Shown: positions 35,646-45,016 of the stretch, piece after piece
How positions within the stretch are numbered: position 1 is the first letter of the stretch
Layout of the letters: the number at the start of each line of letters is the position of its first letter
NCBI GenBank assembly: GCA_022706085.1
Contig: JAKJDF010000002.1
Span: forward strand, 196,372-260,371
Direction: 5' to 3'
DNA: 64,000 bases
Source: Candidatus Latescibacterota bacterium
Lineage (GTDB): Bacteria; Latescibacterota; MWCZ01
The notes under the pieces: generated by a model
What the model was told of the DNA's origin: nothing
The model's input: only the letters and a program-made list of their open reading frames with translations
Database searches by the model: none
Position numbers and translations under genes: made by a program

Positions 35646-36116
35646 TCAGAGGTCGAACATGTCGTGTTCCGCATCAGTGAACAGGGCGCGCACTTCCGCG
35701 ACCGATTTCGCATTGATGAGCTTCGCTCGAAGTTCTTCCCGGTTCATGAGCCGCGATATCCGGCTCAGCATCCGAATGTGAGGGCCGCTCGGTTCCTTGG
35801 GCCCCAGGAGGATGAAAGCGAGCCTCACCGGCTCACCATCCAGCGAACCGAAATCCACGCCCTGTTCCGTCACAGCGAAGGCGGCTACAAGATCGCGCAC
35901 GGCATTGGTTTTTCCGTGAGGAATTGCGACACCGTGACCTATCCCGGTGGTCATGATTTTTTCCCGTTCCTCCACGGCATGCAATGCGCCTGCCGGGTCC
36001 TGAACGGAACCGCTTTTCGTTGCCAGATCAACAAGTTTCCGCAGGAGATCGCTCTTGTCCTTCGCTGGCAGCGCCACAGCGACAGCCGAGTCAGTCAGTA
36101 AGTCGCAAAGTTTCAT
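35646..36116 (-). CDS. ptsN: PTS fructose/mannitol-type EIIA domain protein (PtsN-like)
   Basis: A 156-residue single-domain EIIA protein. The phosphorylated histidine is His 67 in GIGHGVAIPHGKT, with LAFILLGPKEPSGPHIRMLSRISRLM later as in PtsN/EIIA-Ntr. The ATG at 36116 gives the normal family start. No EIIB or EIIC gene is near, so a regulatory role (nitrogen or carbon PTS) is more likely than sugar transport. It is flanked by a DUF4175-like gene upstream and the GH106 operon downstream. Confidence 0.85.
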   Translation of the reverse strand: MKLCDLLTDSAVAVALPAKDKSDLLRKLVDLATKSGSVQDPAGALHAVEEREKIMTTGIGHGVAIPHGKTNAVRDLVAAFAVTEQGVDFGSLDGEPVRLAFILLGPKEPSGPHIRMLSRISRLMNREELRAKLINAKSVAEVRALFTDAEHDMFDL

Positions 36117-36203
36117 CCGATAATTCCTGCCTTTCCACGGCACTCGTCCAACGGTTGCACACCTGCCTCAGGGTTTGTCGCTTCGTCACTCCCGATACGG
36201 CGT

Positions 36204-36219
36204 GCAGCCGGAAAGCCAA
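36204..36219 (-). promoter_or_regulatory. Weak sigma54-like -24/-12 element upstream of ptsN
   Basis: The minus strand reads TTGGCTTTCCGGCTGCA: the GG and GC dinucleotides are exactly 10 bases apart, TTGGC matches the -24 core and TGCA most of the -12 core. The AC after TGGC is absent. It would start transcription near 36192. A match of this quality may be chance. Confidence 0.3.
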
Positions 36220-36289
36220 GGGGGTGCATGGGAATGTACAAAATAACACTCGGTCAGTATGATATGCCATACCCCCTCGCCCCCGTTCA

Positions 36290-39200
36290 TCAGGGCGTCG
36301 ATTGCGGCGCACTTTCGCGTCCCTCGCGGCCCATCAGCCATTCATAATACGACCGGATCCACGTTCGGTACTCCGGGGGGAAATCCGCGTTCAGCGCGTC
36401 GAGGAGCGCTTCCCGCAGAGCGGCTTTTCTCTCGCCGAGATCTTCCGGCAAGGCGCCCGGCGTACGAAGCGGATGGTGCCCCGCCGTCCTGGCAATCCGT
36501 TGCTCGCTCACCTTATCCTGCTGGAGCGAACGCTGCGCGTCAAGCAGACGCTGGAGGATGCGCTGTTGCCGATCCGCGAGACGAGGCCCGAGCTGCCGCC
36601 GCTCCATCTCCTCCGCCGCACTTTCCATCTCCCCCGCGAGATCGCCGAGCCGCCCCAGGACCTCTCGGTGGCGTTTCAACGCGTCAGCGAGTTGCTGCAT
36701 GAACTGACTGAGCGCCCGTTGCTCGGCTGCCATCTGGCCAAGCATCTGGAGGTCCGAAGGAGACAGCGACGGCTGTTGTCCCAGCGCCTGCATCGCGTCA
36801 TTCAACTGCTTCTGGCGACGGGCCGCCTCTCCAAGTTGCCGCAGAAGCTCTTCAAGACCTGTTCCCGAGTCGCCCGTCTGCGCGTTCCGATGTGCCGAAC
36901 GGATCATGTCTACCGCCCTGTTGAGCGATGCCATCGCATTCTGCTGGCGCGGCACCGCAGAAGTCGCGTTGTTCTGTTCGAGTGCTTCGCTCGCGCCCTT
37001 CATCTCAATCAGCGCGGTGCCCAGTTCCTGAAGTGTTTCCGGAGGGATCAAAAATGTTTCCTGAGACGCCTCCATCACACGGCGTATCACCCCTGATGTT
37101 CCCTGCAAAAGGTCAACCTGCTCCTCGCCCTCACGGGAAGTACCGGCATCGCCTCTCCGTTGGCGCGTGCGGTTCCGGAGATCCTCCTGCATCATGGATA
37201 GCCTGAGAAGGTCTGTCGCGGCCCGGTCAAGTTGCCCCGCGATTTCCCGTTTGCGGGCATTGCGCCGCGCTTCAGCGGTGCGCTGCATGGCTCCGGCCGT
37301 CCGTTCGAGATCTTCCGCCAGCCGTGCGGCCTCGCCTTTGTTCTGCGCACGCGCCGGTTCTCCTCCCTGTGCCAGCCTGTTTCCAACCTGCTGGAGGCGT
37401 TCCGCAATCCTGTTCCGATCCAGTTGTTCGGCAACCGATCGAAGACTATCAGAAGGAGACGCAGGCAGGTCGCGCATTTCCTCCGCCATTCGTTCCAGCC
37501 GGTTCCGCGTTTCTGACACCTGCCCGCCAAGTATCTGCTCCCGGTTGGCAAGTGTCTCCCGCGCCTGCCGGTCAAACGATTCCGCAACGTCCCGCTGCAT
37601 TCGTGCAAGTTCCCGCAGCCGCTTGCTCATGGCCTCGAGCTGTTGTTCCGCCTGGGCTTCTTGCAGGAGCCTGAGTGTCCGGTCAAGCCGCTCCTCAAAC
37701 TGCTCGCGGTTCTGCGCGAATCGTTGCAGTGCCTGTTGCGTCTGACGCGGATCCACCATCTGCTGCAGGGAGTTCTGGAGCTCGGACAACGTCTGACGAA
37801 GCTCCGGCGTAACGATGTCTTCCATCATTTCCTGGATGCGCACGAGCTTTTCCATGGTCTCCGGGGCGAGAATATCATGTTTCTGGAGCCGCTCGAGCGA
37901 TTGCCGCAACGAGTCCGCAACCGCCTGCAATTCCCTGTTCAGTTCACGTTGCTGTTGCAGGGCACGCTGCGACGCCTGGCGAGTTTCCCACGACAGGCTC
38001 GGGTTTTTCAGGAGCTCCCGGCGCGCCGCCTCCAGTTGCCGTGCAACCTCCTCCGCCTCCCGCGTAATCGCGCCCAGATCCACGATCGCCTGTTGCTGTT
38101 GCTGCTGCGCTTCCGCGAACACCTCCGCGGCGCTTGGAAATCGCAGCACCTGCTCCTCGCTTTCCGCGCGTTTCGGGCCCGAGATGCGGTCGTTATCATA
38201 GACCGCCACACGATAGTACAGCCGTTCCTCAGGCAGCAGGTCCAGTTCTCCGACATCCCATGTGAAATGCACTTCGGCACGTCCCCGCTCCAGCGTGGTG
38301 AGGGGCAGGCGTACGATCTTCGGTCTTCCATCGGGTCCGCGGTACACGAGTTCGGCACGATCGAAACCGAAATCGTCGCGCGCTTCCACAACGAGAGGAA
38401 CCAGCATATCCGCGCCAAGATCGGATTCCTGTTCCGGCTCTGTAATGCGCACAGAGGGATACTCGTCGGCCATTGTGGTGATACGGTATGCAATCGGATT
38501 GCGGTCTGAGTACCCGAACTCATCCACGAGGTGAAACGTGTAGTCGCCAGAGTGGCGCACCGTCCAACGGGCGGCAAGGGCATCACCCTCCTTTCGAAGC
38601 GCCACCACAGCGGTGTCTCGCCCGAAGAAGCGCAGTTCTCCCCGCTCAACCGGTTTGCTCGTGTGCACCGCAAACGACGCGAAGGTGCCTTTCAGGGCGG
38701 TAATGTTACCCTCGTTTTCCGGAAGCGTGTCGGGGCTCATTCCCGTGTAACCCGGGTACGTAAGAACAACGCGGAAGCGCTCCACCGCGGGAGGGTTCAC
38801 CACGGTAACTCGATAGGCAGGGGATTCCACTTCCCCCGCCACAACACGGTATTCGATGTCCGACCGCAACTGCAGCGCCTGCCAGATGAGCCGAGCGGAG
38901 TCTCCGACGCTGACGATATCGCTTCGCCACGCCTGCGTCTGAAGGTCACGGGAGAACACTACCGCGCTGCGGGGGTACGATCCACTGAATCGCACCGTCA
39001 CCGTCAGCGTATCGCCCCGAACCAGCCGCGTGTCGCCGGGGGTCAGCGTGAAGGCGAATTGAGGAGACGCCACATACCGCACCGTTGGATGGACCAACCG
39101 GTTGAGCGCGGAGGGTATATGATCCGGGAAGGCGAACCAGAAAATGCAGCACGCGGCAAAGGCGACAAAGAACGCACCCGCGGAACGCACCACCGGGCGC

Positions 39201-39634
39201 CACGAAATCAGCGGACGCAGATCGACTCCCTCAAGCACGCGGGCGGCTTCATGTACCACCGCGTCGGCGAGGCTCCGGGACCCGGAAACCTGACGCGTCG
39301 CGAACTCCCAGCCCGCGACCAATCGTTCTTTGAACTCTGGATACGCGTTCTCAATATCGCGCGCGATTGTCTCGTGCGTTCCGACCGCTCGCCGTACACG
39401 CGAAAGGATGAACCAGGTTGCAGAAGCTGTCGTGCCGACCCACCCACCAAGCAACGCGAAACGCCCTGCGGGCTGGAATGCCCCCAGCGCCTCCAGAAGC
39501 ACCGCGGCCAGTAACCCCGCCAATCCGATAGCGCCCGTCGCCAGCGCCAGTGTCAACGCGGCCGCACGCCTCCGTTCCGCGCGAACACGGGACAGAATCG
39601 TACGAAGGGTATCAGCGGGAGTGTTCGTCATCAT
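36290..39634 (-). CDS. DUF4175-like membrane protein with a long Gln-rich coiled coil
   Basis: About 1114 residues. Two hydrophobic helices lie near residues 24-50 and 55-75 and a third near 150-170 (GAFFVAFAACCIFWFAF). A beta-rich region with Ig-like segments (about 200-500) follows, then about 550 residues of Gln/Arg/Glu/Leu-rich predicted coiled coil that include a short run of seven Gln. This order matches DUF4175 family proteins. The start is ATG 39634 or 39631. Such proteins often lie near MoxR/vWA genes, but none is present here. It is divergent from the SSS triplet. Function unknown; probably envelope-spanning or scaffolding. Confidence 0.72.
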   Translation of the reverse strand: MMTNTPADTLRTILSRVRAERRRAAALTLALATGAIGLAGLLAAVLLEALGAFQPAGRFALLGGWVGTTASATWFILSRVRRAVGTHETIARDIENAYPEFKERLVAGWEFATRQVSGSRSLADAVVHEAARVLEGVDLRPLISWRPVVRSAGAFFVAFAACCIFWFAFPDHIPSALNRLVHPTVRYVASPQFAFTLTPGDTRLVRGDTLTVTVRFSGSYPRSAVVFSRDLQTQAWRSDIVSVGDSARLIWQALQLRSDIEYRVVAGEVESPAYRVTVVNPPAVERFRVVLTYPGYTGMSPDTLPENEGNITALKGTFASFAVHTSKPVERGELRFFGRDTAVVALRKEGDALAARWTVRHSGDYTFHLVDEFGYSDRNPIAYRITTMADEYPSVRITEPEQESDLGADMLVPLVVEARDDFGFDRAELVYRGPDGRPKIVRLPLTTLERGRAEVHFTWDVGELDLLPEERLYYRVAVYDNDRISGPKRAESEEQVLRFPSAAEVFAEAQQQQQQAIVDLGAITREAEEVARQLEAARRELLKNPSLSWETRQASQRALQQQRELNRELQAVADSLRQSLERLQKHDILAPETMEKLVRIQEMMEDIVTPELRQTLSELQNSLQQMVDPRQTQQALQRFAQNREQFEERLDRTLRLLQEAQAEQQLEAMSKRLRELARMQRDVAESFDRQARETLANREQILGGQVSETRNRLERMAEEMRDLPASPSDSLRSVAEQLDRNRIAERLQQVGNRLAQGGEPARAQNKGEAARLAEDLERTAGAMQRTAEARRNARKREIAGQLDRAATDLLRLSMMQEDLRNRTRQRRGDAGTSREGEEQVDLLQGTSGVIRRVMEASQETFLIPPETLQELGTALIEMKGASEALEQNNATSAVPRQQNAMASLNRAVDMIRSAHRNAQTGDSGTGLEELLRQLGEAARRQKQLNDAMQALGQQPSLSPSDLQMLGQMAAEQRALSQFMQQLADALKRHREVLGRLGDLAGEMESAAEEMERRQLGPRLADRQQRILQRLLDAQRSLQQDKVSEQRIARTAGHHPLRTPGALPEDLGERKAALREALLDALNADFPPEYRTWIRSYYEWLMGREGRESAPQSTP

Positions 39635-39743
39635 GGTTCCGTTGCGTCGTGCAGAGACTCGCCCTTTGTACACAATAGCCCGGCGGTGGCGGTGGTTCCA
39701 ATGAACGCGGGCCTATTGCTCGTCGGGACCCGTCGCCGTGGTA

Positions 39744-39785
39744 ATACCCGAAGGGTATGCCCTCTGGAGCAAATAGGCCTATATT
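39744..39785 (+). promoter_or_regulatory. Dyads and -10-like element upstream of the SSS operon
   Basis: Two short palindromes precede the first symporter gene: ATACCC-GAA-GGGTAT (39744-39758) and ATAGGCCTAT (39773-39782). The second overlaps a TATATT (39780-39785) that could be the -10 element. They are candidate operator sites for a sugar-responsive regulator; no regulator gene is in the window. Confidence 0.35.
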
Positions 39786-39849
39786 CATTTTTCGTTTTTT
39801 TGCGTTCTGACGAGTACACACATCGAACCTTGCGGGCGGAGGTACGCGT

Positions 39850-41415
39850 ATGGGGGCGTTACGGTTTGGAGATCTGCTGGCAATCGCACTGTACACCGTT
39901 GCCATGCTGTGGCTGGGGTGGTGGTCGCAGAAGCGGATAAAGGGAACAGAGGGGTACTTCGTCGGCAACCGCTCCCTGCCGGGGTGGGCGGTCGGTTTGT
40001 CCATCCTTGCCACAGCCATCAGTTCCATCACGTTTCTCGCTTACCCGGGCAACAGCTATCAGGGAAACTGGTCGCGGCTGGTTCCGGGCTTGATGCTGCC
40101 ATTCGCCACACTCATTGGGGTGTATTTCTTCGTCGTGTTCTACCGACGGACGCTTTTCGTGAGCGCGTATCAGTATTTCGAGCAACGATTCGGGAACTGG
40201 GGAAGGTCCTACGCCAGCGTCCTGTTCACGCTCGGTTCGCTGTACCGCATGGGGATGGTCCTTTACCTGCTTTCAATCCCCATCAAAGTCATGTTTGGCC
40301 TCGATATTTCCACCACCATCCTGTTCGCCGGTACCGTCGTGACGATCTACACGGTGATGGGCGGCCTTGAGGCTGTGATCTGGACAGACGTCGCGCAGGG
40401 AATCATCCTGATTGCGGGCGGCGTGATCACGGTCCTGATCGCTTTCATCGACGTCCCGGGTGGTGCGCACGAGATTGTCTCCCGAGGGATGGCGGCTGGC
40501 AAGTTCGACATGGCGGTGTCCTTCGACTGGGACTTCACGAAAGAAACGATCTGGATCTTCATGCTCATGGGTCTGGTGGGAAACATTCAGGAGCTTTCCA
40601 CCGATCAAACAAAAGTGCAGCGGTATCAGGCGGCAAAAACGGACAAAGGAGCCATCGGAGCAACTCTCACCGTGCTCGCGTGCATTCCCGTCTGGATGCT
40701 GTTCATGTTCGTGGGCACCTGCCTCTGGGCGTATTACACCGATTTTCCTCAGCTTCTTCCGGCAGGAATGAAAGCCGATTACGTGTACCCCCATTTCATC
40801 CTCACGCAAATGCCGACATTTGTTGCCGGCATGGTCATTTCCGCAGTACTGGCCGCAGCGATGTCCACCATTGATTCCAGCATGAACGGCTCCGCATCGG
40901 TGATGCTCGAGGATTTCTACAAGCGGCATTTCCGCCCCGGAAAGGAAGACGTTCACTACCTGAAGGTTGCGAGATACATCACCGTAGCCCTCGGCGTCAT
41001 CATGATGATCATCGCGTGGGGTCTGTCGCTGCTCGACGCGAACACCATCCTTGACATCGGGTTTTTCATCGGCGCAGTGATGGCGGGCGGGCTCGGCGGA
41101 TTCTTCCTCATGGGCTTCCTGTTCAAACACGTGAACAACAAAGGAGCGATGGTAGGCGTCGCAGCGGGTGTCGTTTCAATTCTCTGGTGCACGTTGAGCC
41201 ACCTCAACCCGGAACTGGGCATTCTGCCGGACTGGGCGGTGATCAAGATACACCCGTACATGATCGGCGTGATAGGGAATGCAGTCGTCTTCGTCGTCGG
41301 GGTGATCGCGAGCTTCTTCTTCCCGCGTCCGACGGAGCAGCAGCTGGCCGGTATGACGTGGTGGACGCGCGACCGCCGGTCGGAGAAAGAAGCGCTTGCA
41401 CAGGCTGCCCGTTGA
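39850..41415 (+). CDS. SSS-family sodium:solute symporter, copy 1
   Basis: A 521-residue inner-membrane transporter with about 13-14 hydrophobic segments. Family features: GTEGYFVGNRSLPGWAVGLSILATAISSITFLAYPG, FYRRTLFVSAYQYFEQRFG, YTVMGGLEAVIWTDVAQG and VLAAAMSTIDSSMNGSAS. The last is the SSS sodium-site region with Ser residues. It couples Na+ to uptake of a sugar or similar small solute; the substrate is unknown. Preceded by GGAGG, it is the first of three tandem paralogues and probably heads an operon with the sulfatase. Confidence 0.93.
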   Translation: MGALRFGDLLAIALYTVAMLWLGWWSQKRIKGTEGYFVGNRSLPGWAVGLSILATAISSITFLAYPGNSYQGNWSRLVPGLMLPFATLIGVYFFVVFYRRTLFVSAYQYFEQRFGNWGRSYASVLFTLGSLYRMGMVLYLLSIPIKVMFGLDISTTILFAGTVVTIYTVMGGLEAVIWTDVAQGIILIAGGVITVLIAFIDVPGGAHEIVSRGMAAGKFDMAVSFDWDFTKETIWIFMLMGLVGNIQELSTDQTKVQRYQAAKTDKGAIGATLTVLACIPVWMLFMFVGTCLWAYYTDFPQLLPAGMKADYVYPHFILTQMPTFVAGMVISAVLAAAMSTIDSSMNGSASVMLEDFYKRHFRPGKEDVHYLKVARYITVALGVIMMIIAWGLSLLDANTILDIGFFIGAVMAGGLGGFFLMGFLFKHVNNKGAMVGVAAGVVSILWCTLSHLNPELGILPDWAVIKIHPYMIGVIGNAVVFVVGVIASFFFPRPTEQQLAGMTWWTRDRRSEKEALAQAAR

Positions 41416-41439
41416 TTGTCAGGGTGTTTTGCTTCACAG

Positions 41440-41472
41440 AGAGGCGCGTCCACCGCAGGGCGCGCCTCTTTC
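41440..41472 (+). terminator. Hairpin between symporter copies 1 and 2
   Basis: A 9-bp perfect stem AGAGGCGCG (41440-41448) / CGCGCCTCT (41461-41469) is followed by TTTCC. It could be a weak terminator or an attenuating/processing hairpin that sets the ratio of copy 1 to downstream transcripts. Confidence 0.5.
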
Positions 41473-41624
41473 CATTTGTGGCGCGCCACACGGGAGGCGA
41501 ATGTTCGCACGCGCATTGCACCGTTGTGCCACCCGCATGGCGCAGGATACATTTTCCCCTTCCTTGCCCGTGCACGCGGGTGGGATGGCACCAGTGACCA
41601 AGGATTTTCCCGGGGAGGTGGCCG

Positions 41625-43187
41625 ATGGGGCTTCGGTTCGGGGATGCAATCGCCATCGCGCTGTACGTCGCCGCGATGGTGTGGCTCGGCTGGCGATCTC
41701 AGCGCCGAATTAAAGGCACTGACGGGTATTTCGTCGGCAACCGGAGTATGCCGTGGTGGGCTGTCGGTATGTCGGTCCTTGCGACTGCCATCAGTTCCAT
41801 CACGTTCCTCGCCTATCCCGGAAACTCCTACACAGGCAACTGGTCGCGCGTCGTGCCGGGGTTGATGCTGCCTTTTGCAACCTTGATCGGCGTGTACTTC
41901 TTTGTGGTGTTTTACCGGCGAACCATGTTCGTCAGCGCGTATGAGTTCTTCGAACGGCGCTTTGGTAACTGGGGACGCTCGTATGCCAGCGTGCTTTTTT
42001 CGATCGGCTCCTTGTACCGCATGGGAATCATTCTGTACCTGATGGCGATTCCGATTCGCGTGGTGTTCGGTGGAAGCGCGTCGACCGTGATTCTTTTCGC
42101 TGGAATAGTGGTTACCGTGTATACCGTTATGGGAGGCCTCGAAGCCGTAATCTGGACGGACGTCGTCCAGGGGATGGTTCTGATCCTGGGTGGTCTGCTC
42201 ACCGTGCTGGTGGCCTTTGCAGATGTGCCGGGCGGCGCATCCGAGATCGTTCATCGAGCCTCCCTGGCGGGCAAGTTCGATATCGCCGTTTCATTTGACT
42301 GGAAACTCGCTGAAGAGTCCTTCTGGGTGTTCGTCGTCCTCGGACTTATGAACAACGTGCAGGAACTTGCCACCGACCAGACGCTCATTCAGCGCTACCA
42401 GGCCGCCAGAACAGACAGGGGAGCAATAGCTGCCGTGCTCACCCAGTTGGCGTGCATTCCGCTCTGGCTTTTGTTCATGTTCGTCGGAACCTGCCTCTGG
42501 GTGTATTATCAGCACTTCCCGAATCTCCTTCCCGGGGGAATTAAGGCGGATTTCATCTATCCCCACTTCATTCTCACCCAGATGCCCCCCTTTGTGGCGG
42601 GAATTGTGATCTCCGCCGTGCTGGCGGCCGCAATGTCGAGTGTCGATTCCAGCATGAACGCTTCGGCGGCAGTTCTGCTTTCGGATTTCTACAAACGGCA
42701 CCTTGCGCCGAACCGGACCGACACTCACTATCTCAAAGTCGCCCGATTCATCACCGCAGGACTGGGGGCTGCGATGATGGTGGTTGCGCTTGGACTTTCG
42801 TCGCTTGAAGCCAGCACGATCCTCGAAGTCAGCTTTTTCGTCAGCGCGGTGATCACGGGAGGCCTGGGCGGGTTCTTCCTCCTCGGGTTCCTCATCATGC
42901 GCGCAAACGATCAAGGTGCACGGATTGGCGTTGCGGCGGGCGTGTTCTCCATTCTCTGGTGCACACTCAGCAGTCTTCAACCTGCGCTTGGGTTGCTTCC
43001 GGCGTGGGCGGTGATCCGGGTGCACCCGTTCCTGATCGGGGTGGTGGGGAACGTCGTCATTTTCGCAGTTGGCGTCGCCGCGAGCTTCTTCTTCCCGCGT
43101 CCGACGGAGCAGCAACTGGCCGGTATGACGTGGTGGACCCGCGACCGCCGTTCGGAGAAAGAAGCGCTTGAACAGGCCGGCCGCTGA
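41625..43187 (+). CDS. SSS-family sodium:solute symporter, copy 2
   Basis: A 520-residue paralogue of the flanking genes with the same membrane topology. Its middle differs most: DQTLIQRYQAARTDRGAIAAVLTQ and HFPNLLPGGIKADFIYPHF, where copies 1 and 3 share other residues, so substrate preference may differ. Its first about 95 bases are almost the same as copy 3 and its last about 106 bases almost the same as copy 1. ATG 41625 follows GGGGAGGTGGCCG. Confidence 0.93.
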   Translation: MGLRFGDAIAIALYVAAMVWLGWRSQRRIKGTDGYFVGNRSMPWWAVGMSVLATAISSITFLAYPGNSYTGNWSRVVPGLMLPFATLIGVYFFVVFYRRTMFVSAYEFFERRFGNWGRSYASVLFSIGSLYRMGIILYLMAIPIRVVFGGSASTVILFAGIVVTVYTVMGGLEAVIWTDVVQGMVLILGGLLTVLVAFADVPGGASEIVHRASLAGKFDIAVSFDWKLAEESFWVFVVLGLMNNVQELATDQTLIQRYQAARTDRGAIAAVLTQLACIPLWLLFMFVGTCLWVYYQHFPNLLPGGIKADFIYPHFILTQMPPFVAGIVISAVLAAAMSSVDSSMNASAAVLLSDFYKRHLAPNRTDTHYLKVARFITAGLGAAMMVVALGLSSLEASTILEVSFFVSAVITGGLGGFFLLGFLIMRANDQGARIGVAAGVFSILWCTLSSLQPALGLLPAWAVIRVHPFLIGVVGNVVIFAVGVAASFFFPRPTEQQLAGMTWWTRDRRSEKEALEQAGR

Positions 43188-43377
43188 TTTCCCGTGCGTG
43201 CGTTCAGGACGAGGCACGCCTCGCTCCTTGTGCCGGATCCAACCGCAAACAACCGGAATCTCTGCGAGCGCTATGCCGTTGTGCCACCGCGCAGCGCGGG
43301 GTGATTCTGTTATTTCCTGCCTTGCACGCAGATACCGCTCGCGCGTTCGAGGAACCATTCGTTCGGGGAGGTGACCG

Positions 43378-44958
43378 ATGGGACTTCGGTCAGGGGATGC
43401 CATTGCCATCGCGCTCTACGTCGCCGCGATGGTGTGGCTCGGTTGGCGATCTCAGCGCCGGATCAAAGGAACCGAAGGCTATTTCGTCGGCAATCGGGCG
43501 ATGCCGGGGTGGGCGGTTGGCCTTTCGATCCTGGCAACGGCGATAAGCTCGGTCACCTTCCTCGCGATGCCCGGGAATTCCTACCAGGGTAACTGGTCGC
43601 GCTATGTCCCCGGCCTGATGCTTCCTGTGGCCACCCTCATCGGGGTGTATTTCTTCGTGGTTTTCTACCGCCGTACACGCTTCGTCAGCGCGTACCAGTA
43701 TTTCGAGAAACGATTCGGCAACTGGGGCCGCTCCTACGCAAGTGTATTGTTCTCCATCGGTTCTCTCTACCGCATCGGCATGGTGCTGTACCTGATGTCC
43801 ATCCCGATCAAGGTCCTGTTCGGGGGAAACATCCTCTCCATCATCGTGTTCACGGGCATCGTCGCGACGGTGTACACCGTGATGGGTGGCCTTGAGGCGG
43901 TGATTTGGACCGACGTGGTTCAGGGTGGCGTCCTCATTCTGGGCGGCGTGCTTACCATAGCCACCGTGTTCCTCGATGTGCCGGGCGGGGGCGCGGAGAT
44001 CATCCAGCGAGCGTCGGAAGCCGGGAAGTTTGACATGGCGGCTTCGTTCGAATGGAGCCTCAGCCGGGAGACAGTCTGGGTATTCGTTTTGATGGGATTG
44101 GTGAGCAATCTGCAGGAACTGGCAACCGATCAGACGAAAGTGCAGCGGTACCAGGCGGCAAAGACCGACAAAGGCGCTATCGGTGCCACGTTGACGGTGA
44201 TCGCCTGTCTTCCGGTCTGGGCAATGTTCATGTTCGTCGGGACCTGCCTCTGGGCATATTACTCGGACTTTCCAAACCTCCTTCCCGCCGGAATCAAGGC
44301 CGATTACGTCTACCCCCACTTCATCCTGACGCAGATGCCGACCTTCGTCGCGGGGCTGGTCATCTCGGCCGTTCTTGCGGCCGCCATGTCGAGCGTCGAC
44401 TCCAGCATGAACGGCTCTTCGGCAGCCCTTCTTGAGGACTTTTACAAGAGGCACCTCGCCCCGGGGCGCACCGACGCGCATTATCTTCGCGTCGCCCGCG
44501 CAATCACCGCGGCGCTGGGCATCCTGATGATGGTTATCGCGTGGGCGCTTTCCCTGCTCAACGCCGATACCATCCTGGAAATGTGGATATTCATCAACGC
44601 CGTGGTTGCGGGCGGCCTCGGCGGATTTTTCCTGCTGGGGTTCCTCTTCCCGCACGCAAATGACAGAGGAGCAAGAATAGGCGTGGCCGTGGGCGTCGTT
44701 GCGATCCTCTGGTGCACGCTGAGCCATCTGAACCCGCAACTGGGATTACTCCCCGATGGTATGGTTCTGCGCGTGCACCCCTACCTCATCGGCGTGGTGG
44801 GTAATGTGGTGGTGCTGCTCGTCGGAATCGTCGCAAGTCTTTTCTTTGCCAGGCCGACAGAACGGCAACTGGCCGGTATGACATGGTGGACCCGCGACAG
44901 GCGTCCGGAACGTGAGGTGTTTGCTACACCCGTCCAATCCGGTTTGAGACAACACTGA
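43378..44958 (+). CDS. SSS-family sodium:solute symporter, copy 3
   Basis: A 526-residue paralogue. It shares KVQRYQAAKTDKGAIGATLTV and LPAG-KADYVYPHFILTQMPTFVAG with copy 1 (with one substitution), and has a distinct C-terminal tail (REVFATPVQSGLRQH). ATG 43378 follows GGGGAGGTGACCG. The sulfatase gene starts 58 bases after its stop on the same strand, so a joint transcript is likely. The transported solute is unknown; a sulfated or desulfated sugar would fit the neighbour. Confidence 0.93.
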   Translation: MGLRSGDAIAIALYVAAMVWLGWRSQRRIKGTEGYFVGNRAMPGWAVGLSILATAISSVTFLAMPGNSYQGNWSRYVPGLMLPVATLIGVYFFVVFYRRTRFVSAYQYFEKRFGNWGRSYASVLFSIGSLYRIGMVLYLMSIPIKVLFGGNILSIIVFTGIVATVYTVMGGLEAVIWTDVVQGGVLILGGVLTIATVFLDVPGGGAEIIQRASEAGKFDMAASFEWSLSRETVWVFVLMGLVSNLQELATDQTKVQRYQAAKTDKGAIGATLTVIACLPVWAMFMFVGTCLWAYYSDFPNLLPAGIKADYVYPHFILTQMPTFVAGLVISAVLAAAMSSVDSSMNGSSAALLEDFYKRHLAPGRTDAHYLRVARAITAALGILMMVIAWALSLLNADTILEMWIFINAVVAGGLGGFFLLGFLFPHANDRGARIGVAVGVVAILWCTLSHLNPQLGLLPDGMVLRVHPYLIGVVGNVVVLLVGIVASLFFARPTERQLAGMTWWTRDRRPEREVFATPVQSGLRQH

Positions 44959-45016
44959 TCCGCGTTACACTTTGCAGGAATCGCCGAATTTCACCTTCTG
45001 CAACGGGAGACTGACC

